Shown piece by piece: positions 15,431-26,867 of a stretch of 36,977 nt of DNA. The translations under genes and the position numbers were made by a program. Below the pieces are notes generated by a model. The model was not told the DNA's origin. It saw only the letters and a list, made by a program, of their open reading frames with translations, and did no database searches. The stretch's first letter is position 1. Every line of letters starts with the position of its first letter. This stretch comes from Verrucomicrobiota bacterium (GTDB taxonomy: Bacteria > Verrucomicrobiota > Verrucomicrobiia > Chthoniobacterales > Terrimicrobiaceae): NCBI GenBank assembly GCA_018970255.1, contig JAGWWS010000025.1:1-36977 (forward strand), read 5' to 3'.

Positions 15431-16352
15431 CCTTGCCGCCCTTGAAAATGTCCTGCTCCGCCCAGGCGATTCGGAAGCCCACACTCACGCCTTTGCCATT
15501 CGGATCGTTCGCATTCCGCGCCGAGGACATCAGTCCACTGCCGTAAAAATCCCACGCCCCGCCGCGAAGCGTGTGGTAGGTGCGTGAGGTGTTGAAGTTG
15601 TCCATGCACCACTCCCAGACATTTCCGCTCAGGTCGTAGATTCCGAGTTCGTTCGGTTCAAAGGCATCAACCGGCGAAGTGAACTCATAGTTGTCGACTT
15701 TGAGAGACTGGTGGTAGTTGCCGATCCCCTTTCGAGGTGGATACATCGGCCCCCAAGGATACCCGGGCTTTTGTTTGCTCCGCTCGGCGGGCGTTTCTTC
15801 CGTTTCGTTGGGAAGGCCCACCGCAGCGCTCCACTCAAGATCCGTCAGCAGTCGATAAAACTGATCCTCCGGCATCAAACCCGCTTCGCGCTCTTTAGCG
15901 GTCAGCCAAAGGCAAAAATCGATGGCCTCATGCCAATTCACATTTACCACCGGATGATTCCAATCCGTCGGGTTCGTCTGGTTGGGAAAATCCATGTCCT
16001 TCTCCAAACAATGCAACTGGAACTCCTTCACTCTCGTCGGCCACGCACAAACCAATGTCCCGAACCGCGGAATCGGCACAAATGGCATCTCGAGGCTGTT
16101 CATGTGCGGTCGTGCAGCCGTTGCCTTGGGCATTGCGGATGCCTCCTTCGAGATACTTTCGTTCGTGAGGCGTGCGAAAGCCGCCAGCAGGCGACGGCGG
16201 TCCCCGATTCTCGCGACTCCCAAGGACTTAAGGTCGCCGTCTGTCAAATACCCCAGGACGGCATCATCGATCCCCTCGCGCTGAAAATTCGGGAGGAGAT
16301 TCTCCCTCCTTTCCGCTCGCAGGATGGATTCGAGCTGAAGCGTGATTTCTAT
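15417..16352 (-). CDS. SAM-domain plus SUMF1/EgtB/PvdO-family protein, start likely ATA
   Basis: The first ~62 residues of the open frame resemble a sterile alpha motif: FQREGIDDAVLGYL, then TDGDLKSLGVARIGDRRRLL. A SUMF1-type domain follows from about residue 85: HPVVNVNWHEAIDFC, GLYD-like LGIYDLSGNVWEWC, LRGGAW and VGFRIA. This architecture is common in PVC bacteria, probably as a binding or scaffold module. The formylglycine-generating Cys pair is absent: SSAR stands where CR is expected. The first standard start is TTG at 16247, which would cut the SAM domain in half. Upstream the frame stays open to a TAG at 16359-16361, and ATA at 16350-16352 has gaggga nine bases ahead. So ATA, or ATG mutated to ATA, is the likely initiation site. 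Confidence 0.75.
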   Translation of the reverse strand: MEITLQLESILRAERRENLLPNFQREGIDDAVLGYLTDGDLKSLGVARIGDRRRLLAAFARLTNESISKEASAMPKATAARPHMNSLEMPFVPIPRFGTLVCAWPTRVKEFQLHCLEKDMDFPNQTNPTDWNHPVVNVNWHEAIDFCLWLTAKEREAGLMPEDQFYRLLTDLEWSAAVGLPNETEETPAERSKQKPGYPWGPMYPPRKGIGNYHQSLKVDNYEFTSPVDAFEPNELGIYDLSGNVWEWCMDNFNTSRTYHTLRGGAWDFYGSGLMSSARNANDPNGKGVSVGFRIAWAEQDIFKGGKEKKR

Positions 16353-16545
16353 GGTGTGCTATCCCTCTTTTTTTAGGGTGAATGTGAGGAATTTCCCTAG
16401 TTTTCTTTTATTTGAACCTAATAACGCTTTCTGTTGAGGCAAGGTCTTTTTGCGAAAAGAAAGCCATCGAACTCGCAAACAATTTACCTCTTGACGATAA
16501 GGCCCTCCTGAAGTTCCTTCTGCGTCCTTTTTCCAAGAAAAACAG

Positions 16546-18597
<2,052 letters not shown>

Positions 18598-18601
18598 ACC
18601 C

Positions 18602-18629
18602 TTGCACCCTCCGGAATCGGCGATAGTTT
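18602..18629 (+). promoter_or_regulatory. Possible sigma-70-like promoter before rnc
   Basis: TTGCAC at 18602-18607 and TAGTTT at about 18624-18629 are 16 bases apart, in the 122-base gap after the fusion gene. Matches are partial. A nine-base C run lies farther downstream in the same gap. Confidence 0.2.
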
Positions 18630-18719
18630 AATCCCAATGCGTTTCGCGCCAACACCAACCAAAGCCCCCCCCCGGTCCCTCGCGACTTGAGCGGGCTGGA
18701 ACCGGCGAAGAATTCGATC

Positions 18720-19451
18720 ATGAACCCGCTCGAGGAGCGGATTCTCTATAAGTTCCGTAACGGCCTGTTGCTGGCGGAAGCCCTCACGCACCCGAGCATT
18801 TCGCTCGAAAGGAAGGGCTATCCCTTCGACAACCAGCGGCTCGAATTTCTCGGTGACGCCGTCATCCAGCTCACCGTCACCGAGCACCTCTTCCGCATGT
18901 TCCCGGATTTCGGCGAGGGCCAGCTGACGAAACTCCGCACACGCATTGTGTCGCGCACCGCCCTCCGCGACCGCGCCGCCGCCCTCGAAATCGGCGAGTT
19001 CATCATGATGGGCCGGGGCGAAGAGGCCAGCGGCGGGCGCCAGCGCGCATCCACACTCGCCGACGCCTTCGAATCCCTGGCCGGCGCGATTTACCTCGAT
19101 GGCGGCTTCGACGCCGCCCGCACTTTCATCCTGCGCCAAATGGACGGCGTGTTCCGCGAAATCGCCAACCAGCCCGAGGAGGTCAATCCCAAGGGCTACC
19201 TCCAGGAAATCCTTCAAGCAATCGCCCCCTGCGCCCCCGACTACCAAATCCTCTCCCAGAGCGGTCCCGAGCATTCGAAGGTTTTCATCTGCTGCGTGGT
19301 TTGGAACGGCATCGAACTCGGCCGCGGCTGCGGCTCGAGCAAAAAGGAAGCCCAGGTCTCGGCGGCGCAAAGCGCGCTCACCGGGCGCCAGTGGGAACAA
19401 GCCGCCCCCGAAGCCACGCCCCGCCCGCGGAAGAAAAAGAAAAAGCGGTGA
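18720..19451 (+). CDS. rnc: Ribonuclease III
   Basis: This 243-residue double-stranded-RNA endonuclease processes rRNA precursors and other structured RNAs. The catalytic domain shows the signature NQRLEFLGDAVI near residues 39-50 and ADAFESLAGAIYLDGG near 115-130, supplying the acidic Mg2+ ligands. A dsRNA-binding domain follows (NPKGYLQEILQ to GSSKKEAQVSAAQSAL). The tail RPRKKKKKR is unusually basic. ATG at 18720 gives the conventional MNPLEERI; a TTG at 18687 is less likely. The TGA overlaps the GTG of the next gene. Confidence 0.95.
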   Translation: MNPLEERILYKFRNGLLLAEALTHPSISLERKGYPFDNQRLEFLGDAVIQLTVTEHLFRMFPDFGEGQLTKLRTRIVSRTALRDRAAALEIGEFIMMGRGEEASGGRQRASTLADAFESLAGAIYLDGGFDAARTFILRQMDGVFREIANQPEEVNPKGYLQEILQAIAPCAPDYQILSQSGPEHSKVFICCVVWNGIELGRGCGSSKKEAQVSAAQSALTGRQWEQAAPEATPRPRKKKKKR

Positions 19452-19999
19452 TTTACCAACTCTCCCTTCAAACAACCGGCCTCGCCGCCGGCATCCTCCT
19501 CGCCGCCCCCCACGCCGCGGGCCTGCTCAATCCCGAAAAAACCATCCGCGCCGCCCGGGGCTTCCCGCGTTCGTCCGCCACCGGGGCTGTCCTGCTCGCG
19601 ATTGCAGCCGTTTGGGGCTTCCTCCTCGTCCGCTCGATCGACCTCGGGGAATTCTCCCCGCTTCGCAATACCATCCTCGTCGGCATCGTTGCCGGAGCCA
19701 TCCTCTCGTGGTTTTTCGTGCGCGAATTCCTCGCCGCACGCGCCCTCGGCATGGTCCTCCTCCTTGCAGCCGAACCGCTCCTCGAATCCGCGGTCCTCCG
19801 CGAAGAACCCACGCGCCTCCTGCTTGTCGTCCTCGCCTACGCTTGGGCGGCCGCCGGCCTTTTCCTCGTCGGAATGCCCTACCTGCTCCGCGACGCCATC
19901 GCCATCGCCTCCGCCACCACGCTGCGCTGGCGCCTTGCCAGCCTCGGCGGCCTCGCCTATGGCGCCGCCCTTGCCCTCTGCGCACTGGTTTTCTGGTGA
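19448..19999 (+). CDS. Multi-pass membrane protein, unknown
   Basis: The 183-residue protein is almost wholly hydrophobic, with about five to six helices and few charged loops (NPEKTIRAARGFPRS near 28-42, REFLAARAL near 95). No family is recognised with confidence. Translation probably starts at GTG 19448 within the rnc stop (GTGA), giving VIYQLSLQTTGLAAG; the longer open frame upstream is only a shadow of rnc. Its position between rnc and xseB suggests a conserved housekeeping membrane protein, but the sequence gives no function. Confidence 0.7.
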   Translation: MIYQLSLQTTGLAAGILLAAPHAAGLLNPEKTIRAARGFPRSSATGAVLLAIAAVWGFLLVRSIDLGEFSPLRNTILVGIVAGAILSWFFVREFLAARALGMVLLLAAEPLLESAVLREEPTRLLLVVLAYAWAAAGLFLVGMPYLLRDAIAIASATTLRWRLASLGGLAYGAALALCALVFW

Positions 20000-20068
20000 A
20001 CCGCCCCGTGCGCGAATTCCGCATTGCCGAAACCCGCGTGCAGGGCTGAAGATTCCCACCCACCCGCG

Positions 20069-20314
20069 ATGCCGCAAAAAACCGAAAAAACCGAGCCCGG
20101 CCTCGAGGCTTCGATGAACCGCGTTTCCGAAATCGTCGCCGCGATGGAAGGCGGCGGGTTGCCCCTCGAAAAACTCATCGACCACTACGAGGAAGGCATC
20201 GGCCTCGTGAAAGCCTGCCGCGAAAAACTCGACTCCGCCGAGAAGCGCATCCAGCTCATCAACCGCACCGCCGGCGGCGCCGCCACGCTCTCCGATTTCG
20301 ACGAGGAGGCCTGA
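20069..20314 (+). CDS. xseB: Exodeoxyribonuclease VII small subunit
   Basis: The 81-residue helical protein binds the large subunit XseA, and together they degrade single-stranded DNA to oligonucleotides. The family pattern is clear: MNRVSEIVAAMEGGGLPLEKLIDHYEEGIGLVKACREKLDSAEKRI-type, with LPLE and the YEEG motif at about residues 32-44. Start at MPQKTEK (20069) is preferred over an ATG 45 bases earlier. dxs follows after 8 bases; xseB-ispA-dxs is a well-known linkage, but ispA is absent here and xseA lies elsewhere. Confidence 0.92.
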   Translation: MPQKTEKTEPGLEASMNRVSEIVAAMEGGGLPLEKLIDHYEEGIGLVKACREKLDSAEKRIQLINRTAGGAATLSDFDEEA

Positions 20315-20322
20315 ACAACCCC

Positions 20323-22236
20323 ATGGCCGCGAAATCCCCGAAAAAAATCCTGCCCCGCATCCAGTCCCCCGCCGATGTGAAGGCGCTGCCCGCGGAGGAA
20401 CTCCCCCGGCTCGCGCAGGAAATCCGCGACGACCTCGTCGCCGTCCTCTCGAACACCGGCGGCCACCTCGGGCCGAACCTCGGCGTCGTGGAACTCACCA
20501 TCGCCCTGCACCGCGTTTTCGACACCCCGCGCGACAAGTTCGTCTTCGATGTGAGCCACCAGGGGTATGTCCACAAAATGCTCACTGGTCGGGCCGGGCG
20601 GCTCTCCACCATCCGCCAATACCAGGGCTTGAACGGCTTCCTCCTCCGCTCCGAGAGCGAGCACGATTGCTACGGCGCCGGCCACGCGGGCACCGCCCTC
20701 TCCGCCGCGCTCGGCATGGCCGCCGGCCGCGACAAGCGCGGCACCGACGAGCACATCGTCTGCATCGCCGGCGATGCCGCCTTCACCTGCGGCGTCACCT
20801 TCGAGGCGCTCAACAATGTCGCCTCCACCACCAAGCGGCTCATCATCGTCCTGAACGACAACGAGTGGTCCATCTCGAAAAATGTCGGCGCCGTGGCCGA
20901 CTACCTGAACCGCCTTGTCACGAACCCCGCCTACGCGAACCTCCACGAGAACGCCGCGAAATTCCTCGAATGGATCGGCGGCAAAACCGCCCGCAAGCTC
21001 GCGCACAAGGCCGAGGCCGGCCTCAAAAGCCTCATCGCCCCCAGCGTCATCTTCGACGACCTCGGCATCCGCTACTACGGCCCCATCGACGGGCACGACA
21101 CCAACCTCCTCGCGCAGACCTTCGAGTTCCTCAAAACGCAAAACGAGCCCGTCATCCTCCATGTCCTCACCACGAAGGGCAAAGGCTATGCCCCCGCGCT
21201 CGAGAAGCCCGACAAGTTCCACGGCCTCGGGAAATTCCACCTCGATACCGGCGAGACCGTCGCCTCCCCCACGCCCACCTACTCCGAAATCCTCGGGCAA
21301 AAGCTCGCCGACTTCGCGGACACCAACAACAAGATCGTCGCCATCACCGCCGCCATGCCCACCGGCACCGGCCTCATCCATTTCGCCAAGCGCCACCCGG
21401 ACCGCTGCTACGATGTCGGCATCGCCGAGGAACACGCCGCCCTCTTCGCCAGCGGCCTCGCCGTCCAGGGCATGAAGCCCTTCCTCGCCATCTACAGCAC
21501 CTTCATGCAGCGCGCCTACGACATGCTCGTCCACGACATCGCGCTGCAAAACCTCAATGTCGCCCTCTGCATGGACCGCGCCGGCCTCTCCGGCGACGAC
21601 GGCCCCACGCACCACGGCCTCTTCGACATCGGCTACCTCCGCCCCGTCCCCGGCATCATCCACATGCAGCCGAAGGACGAAGCCGAATTCGTCGACATGC
21701 TCTGGACCATCGCGCACCACGACGGTCCCGCCGCCATCCGCTACCCGCGCGGCGCAGGCACCGGCGCTTCCATCGACAAAAAACCGAAACTCCTCGAGGT
21801 TGGAAAATCCGAGGTCCTGCGCCACGGCACCCGAGCCGCCATCTTCGCGCTCGGCAACATGTGCGAACCCGCCCTCGCCGCCGCCGCCGAATTGGAAAAG
21901 CGCGGCATCTCCACCGCCGTCGTCAACGCCCGCTGGATCAAGCCGCTCGACACCGCCACCATCGAATTCTTCGCCCGCGGCTGCGAGGTGCTGTGCACGA
22001 TGGAAGACCATGTCCTCCACAACGGCTACGGCGCCGCCGTGGTCGAGCACCTGAACGACGCCGGAATCAAAACCCCGGTCGCCCGCATTGGCTGGCCCGA
22101 CGAGTTCATCGAACACGGCACCATCCCCGTCCTGCGCGCCAAGCACGGCCTCACCCCCGAAGCCGCCGTCGAAAAAATCCTCCGCCTGCTCGACAACTCA
22201 AACACCCAAGTCGAAACCGCAGTCCCGGCAGCGTAA
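20323..22236 (+). CDS. dxs: 1-Deoxy-D-xylulose-5-phosphate synthase
   Basis: This 637-residue ThDP enzyme condenses pyruvate with glyceraldehyde 3-phosphate to DXP, the entry step of the MEP isoprenoid pathway. TGGHLGPNLGVVELT holds the catalytic His (His48). FDVSHQGYVHKMLTGR and the GDAAFTCG to NN ThDP stretch follow. The second half has IAEEHAALFASGLA and the DXS-specific DRAGLSGDDGPTHHG. Length is typical. It is 8 bases behind xseB, so probably co-transcribed, and convergent with the amylase gene 74 bases on. Confidence 0.95.
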   Translation: MAAKSPKKILPRIQSPADVKALPAEELPRLAQEIRDDLVAVLSNTGGHLGPNLGVVELTIALHRVFDTPRDKFVFDVSHQGYVHKMLTGRAGRLSTIRQYQGLNGFLLRSESEHDCYGAGHAGTALSAALGMAAGRDKRGTDEHIVCIAGDAAFTCGVTFEALNNVASTTKRLIIVLNDNEWSISKNVGAVADYLNRLVTNPAYANLHENAAKFLEWIGGKTARKLAHKAEAGLKSLIAPSVIFDDLGIRYYGPIDGHDTNLLAQTFEFLKTQNEPVILHVLTTKGKGYAPALEKPDKFHGLGKFHLDTGETVASPTPTYSEILGQKLADFADTNNKIVAITAAMPTGTGLIHFAKRHPDRCYDVGIAEEHAALFASGLAVQGMKPFLAIYSTFMQRAYDMLVHDIALQNLNVALCMDRAGLSGDDGPTHHGLFDIGYLRPVPGIIHMQPKDEAEFVDMLWTIAHHDGPAAIRYPRGAGTGASIDKKPKLLEVGKSEVLRHGTRAAIFALGNMCEPALAAAAELEKRGISTAVVNARWIKPLDTATIEFFARGCEVLCTMEDHVLHNGYGAAVVEHLNDAGIKTPVARIGWPDEFIEHGTIPVLRAKHGLTPEAAVEKILRLLDNSNTQVETAVPAA

Positions 22237-22310
22237 TCGCTCGCCGGCAAGGCGCACCGCGCGTTTCGCGGGGCCGCACAATCAGCCCCGGCAGGTCCAG
22301 AGGTCGCGCC

Positions 22311-25300
22311 CTACCAAGCCCCGACGCGGGCGAAGGGGACGGTGATGTTGTCCACATCACCCCACTCCAGCGGGGAGTTCCAAGCTTCGACGCCTTGCGT
22401 GTTCAGCGTCGCGCCATCGTCTTGGGGAAGGGCATCGACCGTGGAGGCCGAGCCGGCGCCGATCATCACGCCGAGGCCTTGGCTTTCGAGTTGGGCTTTG
22501 GTGAGGCCGAGGAAGTTCAGCGGGATTTTGATTTCGTAGAACGAATCGCGCGCGCCGTTGTGACCTTGGGTCATGAAATTTCTCGTGGGCGCTCCCGCGT
22601 TGCGGCGGGCGTCGGCATCATCGACACCCCAGAGGCTCGTGCCGGCGAAGAGGGCACCTTTGCCGGCTTGGAAGCCGAGTTGGGTGGCGCTGCCACCGCC
22701 GAGGATTTTGAAGTAATTCACACCGTTGTCATCGACGGGGAAGGCATTGTTGACGGCGCGGGAGATGAAGCCCTGCCAGAGGCTGCCGGCGAGATAGATT
22801 TGGAAGTCGGGTTTGTTCGCACCGGTCCAGAGCGGTTGGGCGACATTTTGCTTGTTGGCGTTTTTGCCCCACATGTCCTTGGTCGCCCCGGCATCGGGTT
22901 TGGTATCGAGTGCGATCCATTGGAGGATGCCGTCGTTCGAGCCGATGCGTCCGCTTCCCGCACCGCCCGCATTCGCGCCATCGATCACATCGGTGACATC
23001 CACGAATTGCCAGGCGAGGTAGAGGTTGTTGTCGTCCCACGCGGCCCACATGTGGGTGATGTTGAGGGGCGCTTCGTGCATCGTCCAATTCGAGCCAAGG
23101 CTGCGCGGGTCGTCGTTGGCCATGCCGAGCGCGATAAGTTTGTCATCGCCCCACTCGTTGCCGGTGTTGGCGCCGTCGATGGCGATGCCGTTGTTGGCAA
23201 CGGATTTTCCGAGCGTGGGGTTGGTGGAATACGGTTTGTTCTGCCCGAAGTTCTGGGTTTGGCCGACATTCACTTCAACGGTTTGGATCGGCGAGCGGTT
23301 ACCCTCGACATCGATGGCAAAGTAGCGGACGACCATGTCCACACCGTTGGGGCTGGTGTTCGTCACTGGAATCGGACCGCTGTAGAGGATTCCCAGAGTG
23401 GAGGGCGCGCTTCCGTCGGTGGTGTAGTAGATTTTCGGCGAGGGATCGATGGCGTCGGTCGCTGAGAGCGTGAGGTTCATCGTCGCAGCGGCCACCGTGG
23501 TGACGGTGGGGCTGTGCGAGGCGGTGGGCGGCACGAAATCGGTCTGCCCGGGACGGATAACCGGGGCGTTGTAATTCACGCCACCGTTGTTCATCCAGCG
23601 GCTGGCGTTTTGCTGATCGACGAGTTCGATGGCGTATTGGAACGCGGATCCGCGGGGCAGGCCAGCAAGGTCGACGCTCCACGTGTCCGTTCCGTTTTGG
23701 GTTCCAGTTTTCGTGAGGCTGGAGTTGAGCCAGGTTGCGCCGCCATCAGTCGTATAAACGATATTGGCGGATTTCGCGCCGTTCTGGTTTGCGGTGATGG
23801 AAATCCGGGCGGGGTTGTTCTCGAAAACTTGTTCGCTTTCGCCGCCGGCGGCGCGGACGCGGAAGAAGCCTTTCACTTTTCCGGTGAGGTTGCCGGAGTT
23901 GAGCAAATCCCAAACGGCCGATTGGTTTCCCGCGGGGATCGTGCGAAGCGTCGTCCACGAAGAGAGGTTCTCGGACTGCTCGATTGTGTAGGTGTTCGCG
24001 GCGTTTCGATTGTCGGTGTCCATCACGAGCGAACCGTTGCCGGTGAAGCGGAGGCCGACCTTGGGTCGTTCGGCGGGGGATTGGCCACGGGCTTGGGGTG
24101 CGCCGACGGTGGTGAGGCTGGAAGCGATGCCGTTCACGGTGGTGGCGAAATTGGCGCCCCCGTTGTTGTGCCAGTGGTCGGTGCCGGTGGTGTCGGTGAG
24201 TTTGACGGCGTATTTAAGTTTGGAGCCGGCGGGGAAGGTGCCGAGGTTGCAATTCCAAAAATCGTTGTTGTCTTGCGCGATCCGGAAGGCGAGGGGCTTG
24301 GATTGCCAAGTGGTGCCGTTGTCCGAGGAATAGACGACCTCGCCGCCGATGCCGGCGTTTTGGGGCCAGGATTCGATGTTGATCCAGAAGTCGGAGGTAG
24401 GCTCGATGGCTCCGTCAAGCGGCCAATGGTTCACGCGGCCGGACCAACCGATGGCGAGCGTGCCAAATTGGATGGTGCGGGTGTAGTCCTGGCCGTTGTT
24501 GTTGTCCCAACGGGCGACGCCGTTGGTGTCGACGACCTGGACGGCGAATTTGAGTGTGGTGCCGCCGGGGAATTTGCCGAGGTTGGCGTTGAGGAGGTCG
24601 TTGTTGCCAACGACGCGGGCTTTGGCGAGAGGGACTTCGCTCCAGTTGGTGCCGTTGTTTGTGGTGAAGAGGACTTTTCCACCGGCAGCGGCATCCTTGG
24701 GATAGGCTTCGACATCGATCCAGAGGTCCGCGGAGGCGGTGATGTTGCCTTGGGGCGGGAAGGTGACGGTGTTGCCGACCCACTGGATGAGGGATTGCCC
24801 GAACTTGGTTGCGTCGAAGGTCCAAGCGGCACCGCCGGTGCGGTCCACGACGGGGATGGCGGCGGAGTCGCGGAAGGCGACAGCGAGCGTGGCGTTGATG
24901 CCTGCGTAGGGGCGGGTGTAGGTCCAGATGCCGTTGGGGCCGGCGGTCATGTTGAGGAATTGTTCGGCGCCGCCGTCGATTTTGACTCCGACTTGGATGG
25001 GAGCGGTTCCGGTTTTCAGAGGGCCGTCATTCGGGGTGTAGGTGATGGTGACATTCGAGGCGTCGCTGGTGGCGCGGGCTTCGGAGGGTTTGGACAGAGA
25101 GCCGGCGACGAAAATTTTGGTGTCCTTTCCGGCGAGGGAGAAGCTGATGCGGCCGCCGCTGACGGTGACTTTTTCGGAGGGGTTGAGGACGTTGGTGAAT
25201 TCGGTGCCGTTGGGTTTGGCGACTTGGGGATTGATGGCGGCGCTTTGGTTGTCCCCGGTGTTGAAGGCAACGAGGGCTTCCTGGTCCTGGAGCACGCGGG

Positions 25301-26867
25301 TGAAGGCGTAGGGACCGGCGGAGCCGCTTTGCCAGCGCTCGGTGAAGGAGCCGCGAGTGAGGGCGGGGTGGGCTTTGCGGGCGGCGTTGAGTTTGGCGAT
25401 GTGCTGGTAGAGCGGGGCGTCGGTAGCGGCGAGTTTATTGCCTTGCGCCGGGCCGGGCTGGAAGCCGCGGTCGAACATGCATTCGCGTTGCCAATCGGCA
25501 TCGTCGTAGGACTGGCCTTCGTAAAGCTGCCAAGCGTCCGAACCGTTGAAGTGGTTGCCTTGGTTGAAGGCGTGTTCGGTGCCGTAGTAGAGGCAGGGCA
25601 CGGGGGTGGCGAGGTAGAGGAAGGAGAGGGCGGGGCGGAGCTTCCAGATGTCGTTGGCCGTATCGCCACCGTTTTGAATGCTGATGCGGTTGACATCGTG
25701 GTTGTCGATGAAGGTGACGAGGCGGTTCTCGCCTTCGCCGTATTGAGTCTTGGCATTGAGGGCCTGGGTGAGTTGGCCGGTGCCGGCGCCATCGACGAAC
25801 ACGCTCTTGATCGTCTGGCTCATGGGGAAGAAGAGGGCGGAGTTGAAGGAGTAGCCGGGCTCGCGGCAGTAGCTCGCCAAGGCGTTGTTGTCGTAAACGA
25901 AAAGTTCTCCGAAGAGGATGAAGTCGTTTTTGCCTTTTGAGGCCGCGTGTTTGCGGATGTCGTCGGCCCATTTTTTCACCCAGTTGTATTCGACATGCTT
26001 GATGGCATCGACGCGGAAGCCGTCGCAATCGGTGGCGTCGATGAGGTTTTTGAAGGCCTCGGTGATCCAGTAGGTGACATGGCCGGAATCGGTGGCGAGG
26101 TCGTCGGTGCCGCGGAACTGGCCGCGGAGGGTCTCGGGGAAGGCGTCCCAGTTGTTGATGGTGCCGTGGTTGTGGAAGGAGCTGAGCGCGTTGAAGGGGA
26201 AGGGGTGTTTGCGGTTCTCGTCCCACCATCCGAAAGAGTCGTTGCCGTTCGGCCAGTATTGTTTGTCCTGCTCGCGGTTGTTGCCCCAGAGGCCGTTGAG
26301 GTCGGCGGTGTGGTTGATGACGACATCGAGGATGACATAGATGCCCCGGGCGTGGCAGGCGTCGATGAGGTCCTTGAGTTCTTGGAAGGTGCCTTGGGCG
26401 GGATCGACGTTGAAGAAGTCGGTGGGGTGGTATTGGTGGTAGGGGGTGTAGCGCCCGTCGCGGCCTTGGGCGTTCATTTGCACGCCGGAAATCCACACGG
26501 CGTTGACGCCCATGCCGGTGAGGTAATCGAGGTTGTCCTTCAGGCCCTTCCAATCGCCGCCGTGGTGGAAGTTTCGGTTGTGGGGAAACGAGCGGCCGCT
26601 GTTGTTGACGAACCACGAGGTGCGGTCGATGCCCATCGCCTGGCTCGTGTTGTTGGCGGCATCACCGTCGGCGAAGCGGTCGGTGAAGAGTTGGTAGATG
26701 TTGATGTCGCGCCAATCTTGCGGGGAGGGGAAGTATTGGTAGCCGGCCGGGCGCGGGAGGAGGCCGTAGACCGAATCGAGTTTGAGATTCGCATCGGTCG
26801 GCAAGGCCGGCGCGGTGGAATTGGTCAAAAAAGCTACAGCCAAAAGGAGGGCGATGATGGGGCGCAT
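22311..26867 (-). CDS. Secreted multidomain GH13 alpha-amylase
   Basis: The 1518-residue protein has a signal peptide (1-22). A GH13 catalytic domain follows (about 50-530): DVVINH (181-186), nucleophile Asp287 in GFRVDAIKH, acid/base Glu321 in FGELF, and Asp391 in FIDNHD. A beta-sandwich C-domain runs to about 590. Three related starch-binding-like modules lie near 696-800, 809-912 and 1022-1099, each with a T-x-NNGT/DGG-T-W turn and an ending like W-x-NNGG. A chitobiase-type YYTTDGSAP domain is near 1122-1192, and a C-terminal DOMON/CBM9-like domain occupies 1229-1518. It probably degrades extracellular starch or related glucans. No sorting signal is visible. Three of only seven ACGT sites in the window lie here, hinting at transfer. 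Confidence 0.9.
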   Translation of the reverse strand: MRPIIALLLAVAFLTNSTAPALPTDANLKLDSVYGLLPRPAGYQYFPSPQDWRDINIYQLFTDRFADGDAANNTSQAMGIDRTSWFVNNSGRSFPHNRNFHHGGDWKGLKDNLDYLTGMGVNAVWISGVQMNAQGRDGRYTPYHQYHPTDFFNVDPAQGTFQELKDLIDACHARGIYVILDVVINHTADLNGLWGNNREQDKQYWPNGNDSFGWWDENRKHPFPFNALSSFHNHGTINNWDAFPETLRGQFRGTDDLATDSGHVTYWITEAFKNLIDATDCDGFRVDAIKHVEYNWVKKWADDIRKHAASKGKNDFILFGELFVYDNNALASYCREPGYSFNSALFFPMSQTIKSVFVDGAGTGQLTQALNAKTQYGEGENRLVTFIDNHDVNRISIQNGGDTANDIWKLRPALSFLYLATPVPCLYYGTEHAFNQGNHFNGSDAWQLYEGQSYDDADWQRECMFDRGFQPGPAQGNKLAATDAPLYQHIAKLNAARKAHPALTRGSFTERWQSGSAGPYAFTRVLQDQEALVAFNTGDNQSAAINPQVAKPNGTEFTNVLNPSEKVTVSGGRISFSLAGKDTKIFVAGSLSKPSEARATSDASNVTITYTPNDGPLKTGTAPIQVGVKIDGGAEQFLNMTAGPNGIWTYTRPYAGINATLAVAFRDSAAIPVVDRTGGAAWTFDATKFGQSLIQWVGNTVTFPPQGNITASADLWIDVEAYPKDAAAGGKVLFTTNNGTNWSEVPLAKARVVGNNDLLNANLGKFPGGTTLKFAVQVVDTNGVARWDNNNGQDYTRTIQFGTLAIGWSGRVNHWPLDGAIEPTSDFWINIESWPQNAGIGGEVVYSSDNGTTWQSKPLAFRIAQDNNDFWNCNLGTFPAGSKLKYAVKLTDTTGTDHWHNNGGANFATTVNGIASSLTTVGAPQARGQSPAERPKVGLRFTGNGSLVMDTDNRNAANTYTIEQSENLSSWTTLRTIPAGNQSAVWDLLNSGNLTGKVKGFFRVRAAGGESEQVFENNPARISITANQNGAKSANIVYTTDGGATWLNSSLTKTGTQNGTDTWSVDLAGLPRGSAFQYAIELVDQQNASRWMNNGGVNYNAPVIRPGQTDFVPPTASHSPTVTTVAAATMNLTLSATDAIDPSPKIYYTTDGSAPSTLGILYSGPIPVTNTSPNGVDMVVRYFAIDVEGNRSPIQTVEVNVGQTQNFGQNKPYSTNPTLGKSVANNGIAIDGANTGNEWGDDKLIALGMANDDPRSLGSNWTMHEAPLNITHMWAAWDDNNLYLAWQFVDVTDVIDGANAGGAGSGRIGSNDGILQWIALDTKPDAGATKDMWGKNANKQNVAQPLWTGANKPDFQIYLAGSLWQGFISRAVNNAFPVDDNGVNYFKILGGGSATQLGFQAGKGALFAGTSLWGVDDADARRNAGAPTRNFMTQGHNGARDSFYEIKIPLNFLGLTKAQLESQGLGVMIGAGSASTVDALPQDDGATLNTQGVEAWNSPLEWGDVDNITVPFARVGAW

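Noticed and set aside
20185..22146. Minus-strand frame opposite dxs, and similar long frames opposite DUF885 and the amylase
   Set aside because: All are shadows of strong sense genes with conserved motifs. Their Gly/Asp/Val/Glu-rich translations are typical antisense products.
20667..23465. Plus-strand frame of over 900 codons across dxs and the amylase end
   Set aside because: Arg/His/Pro-rich translation with no motifs, lying in the second frame of dxs; a composition artefact.
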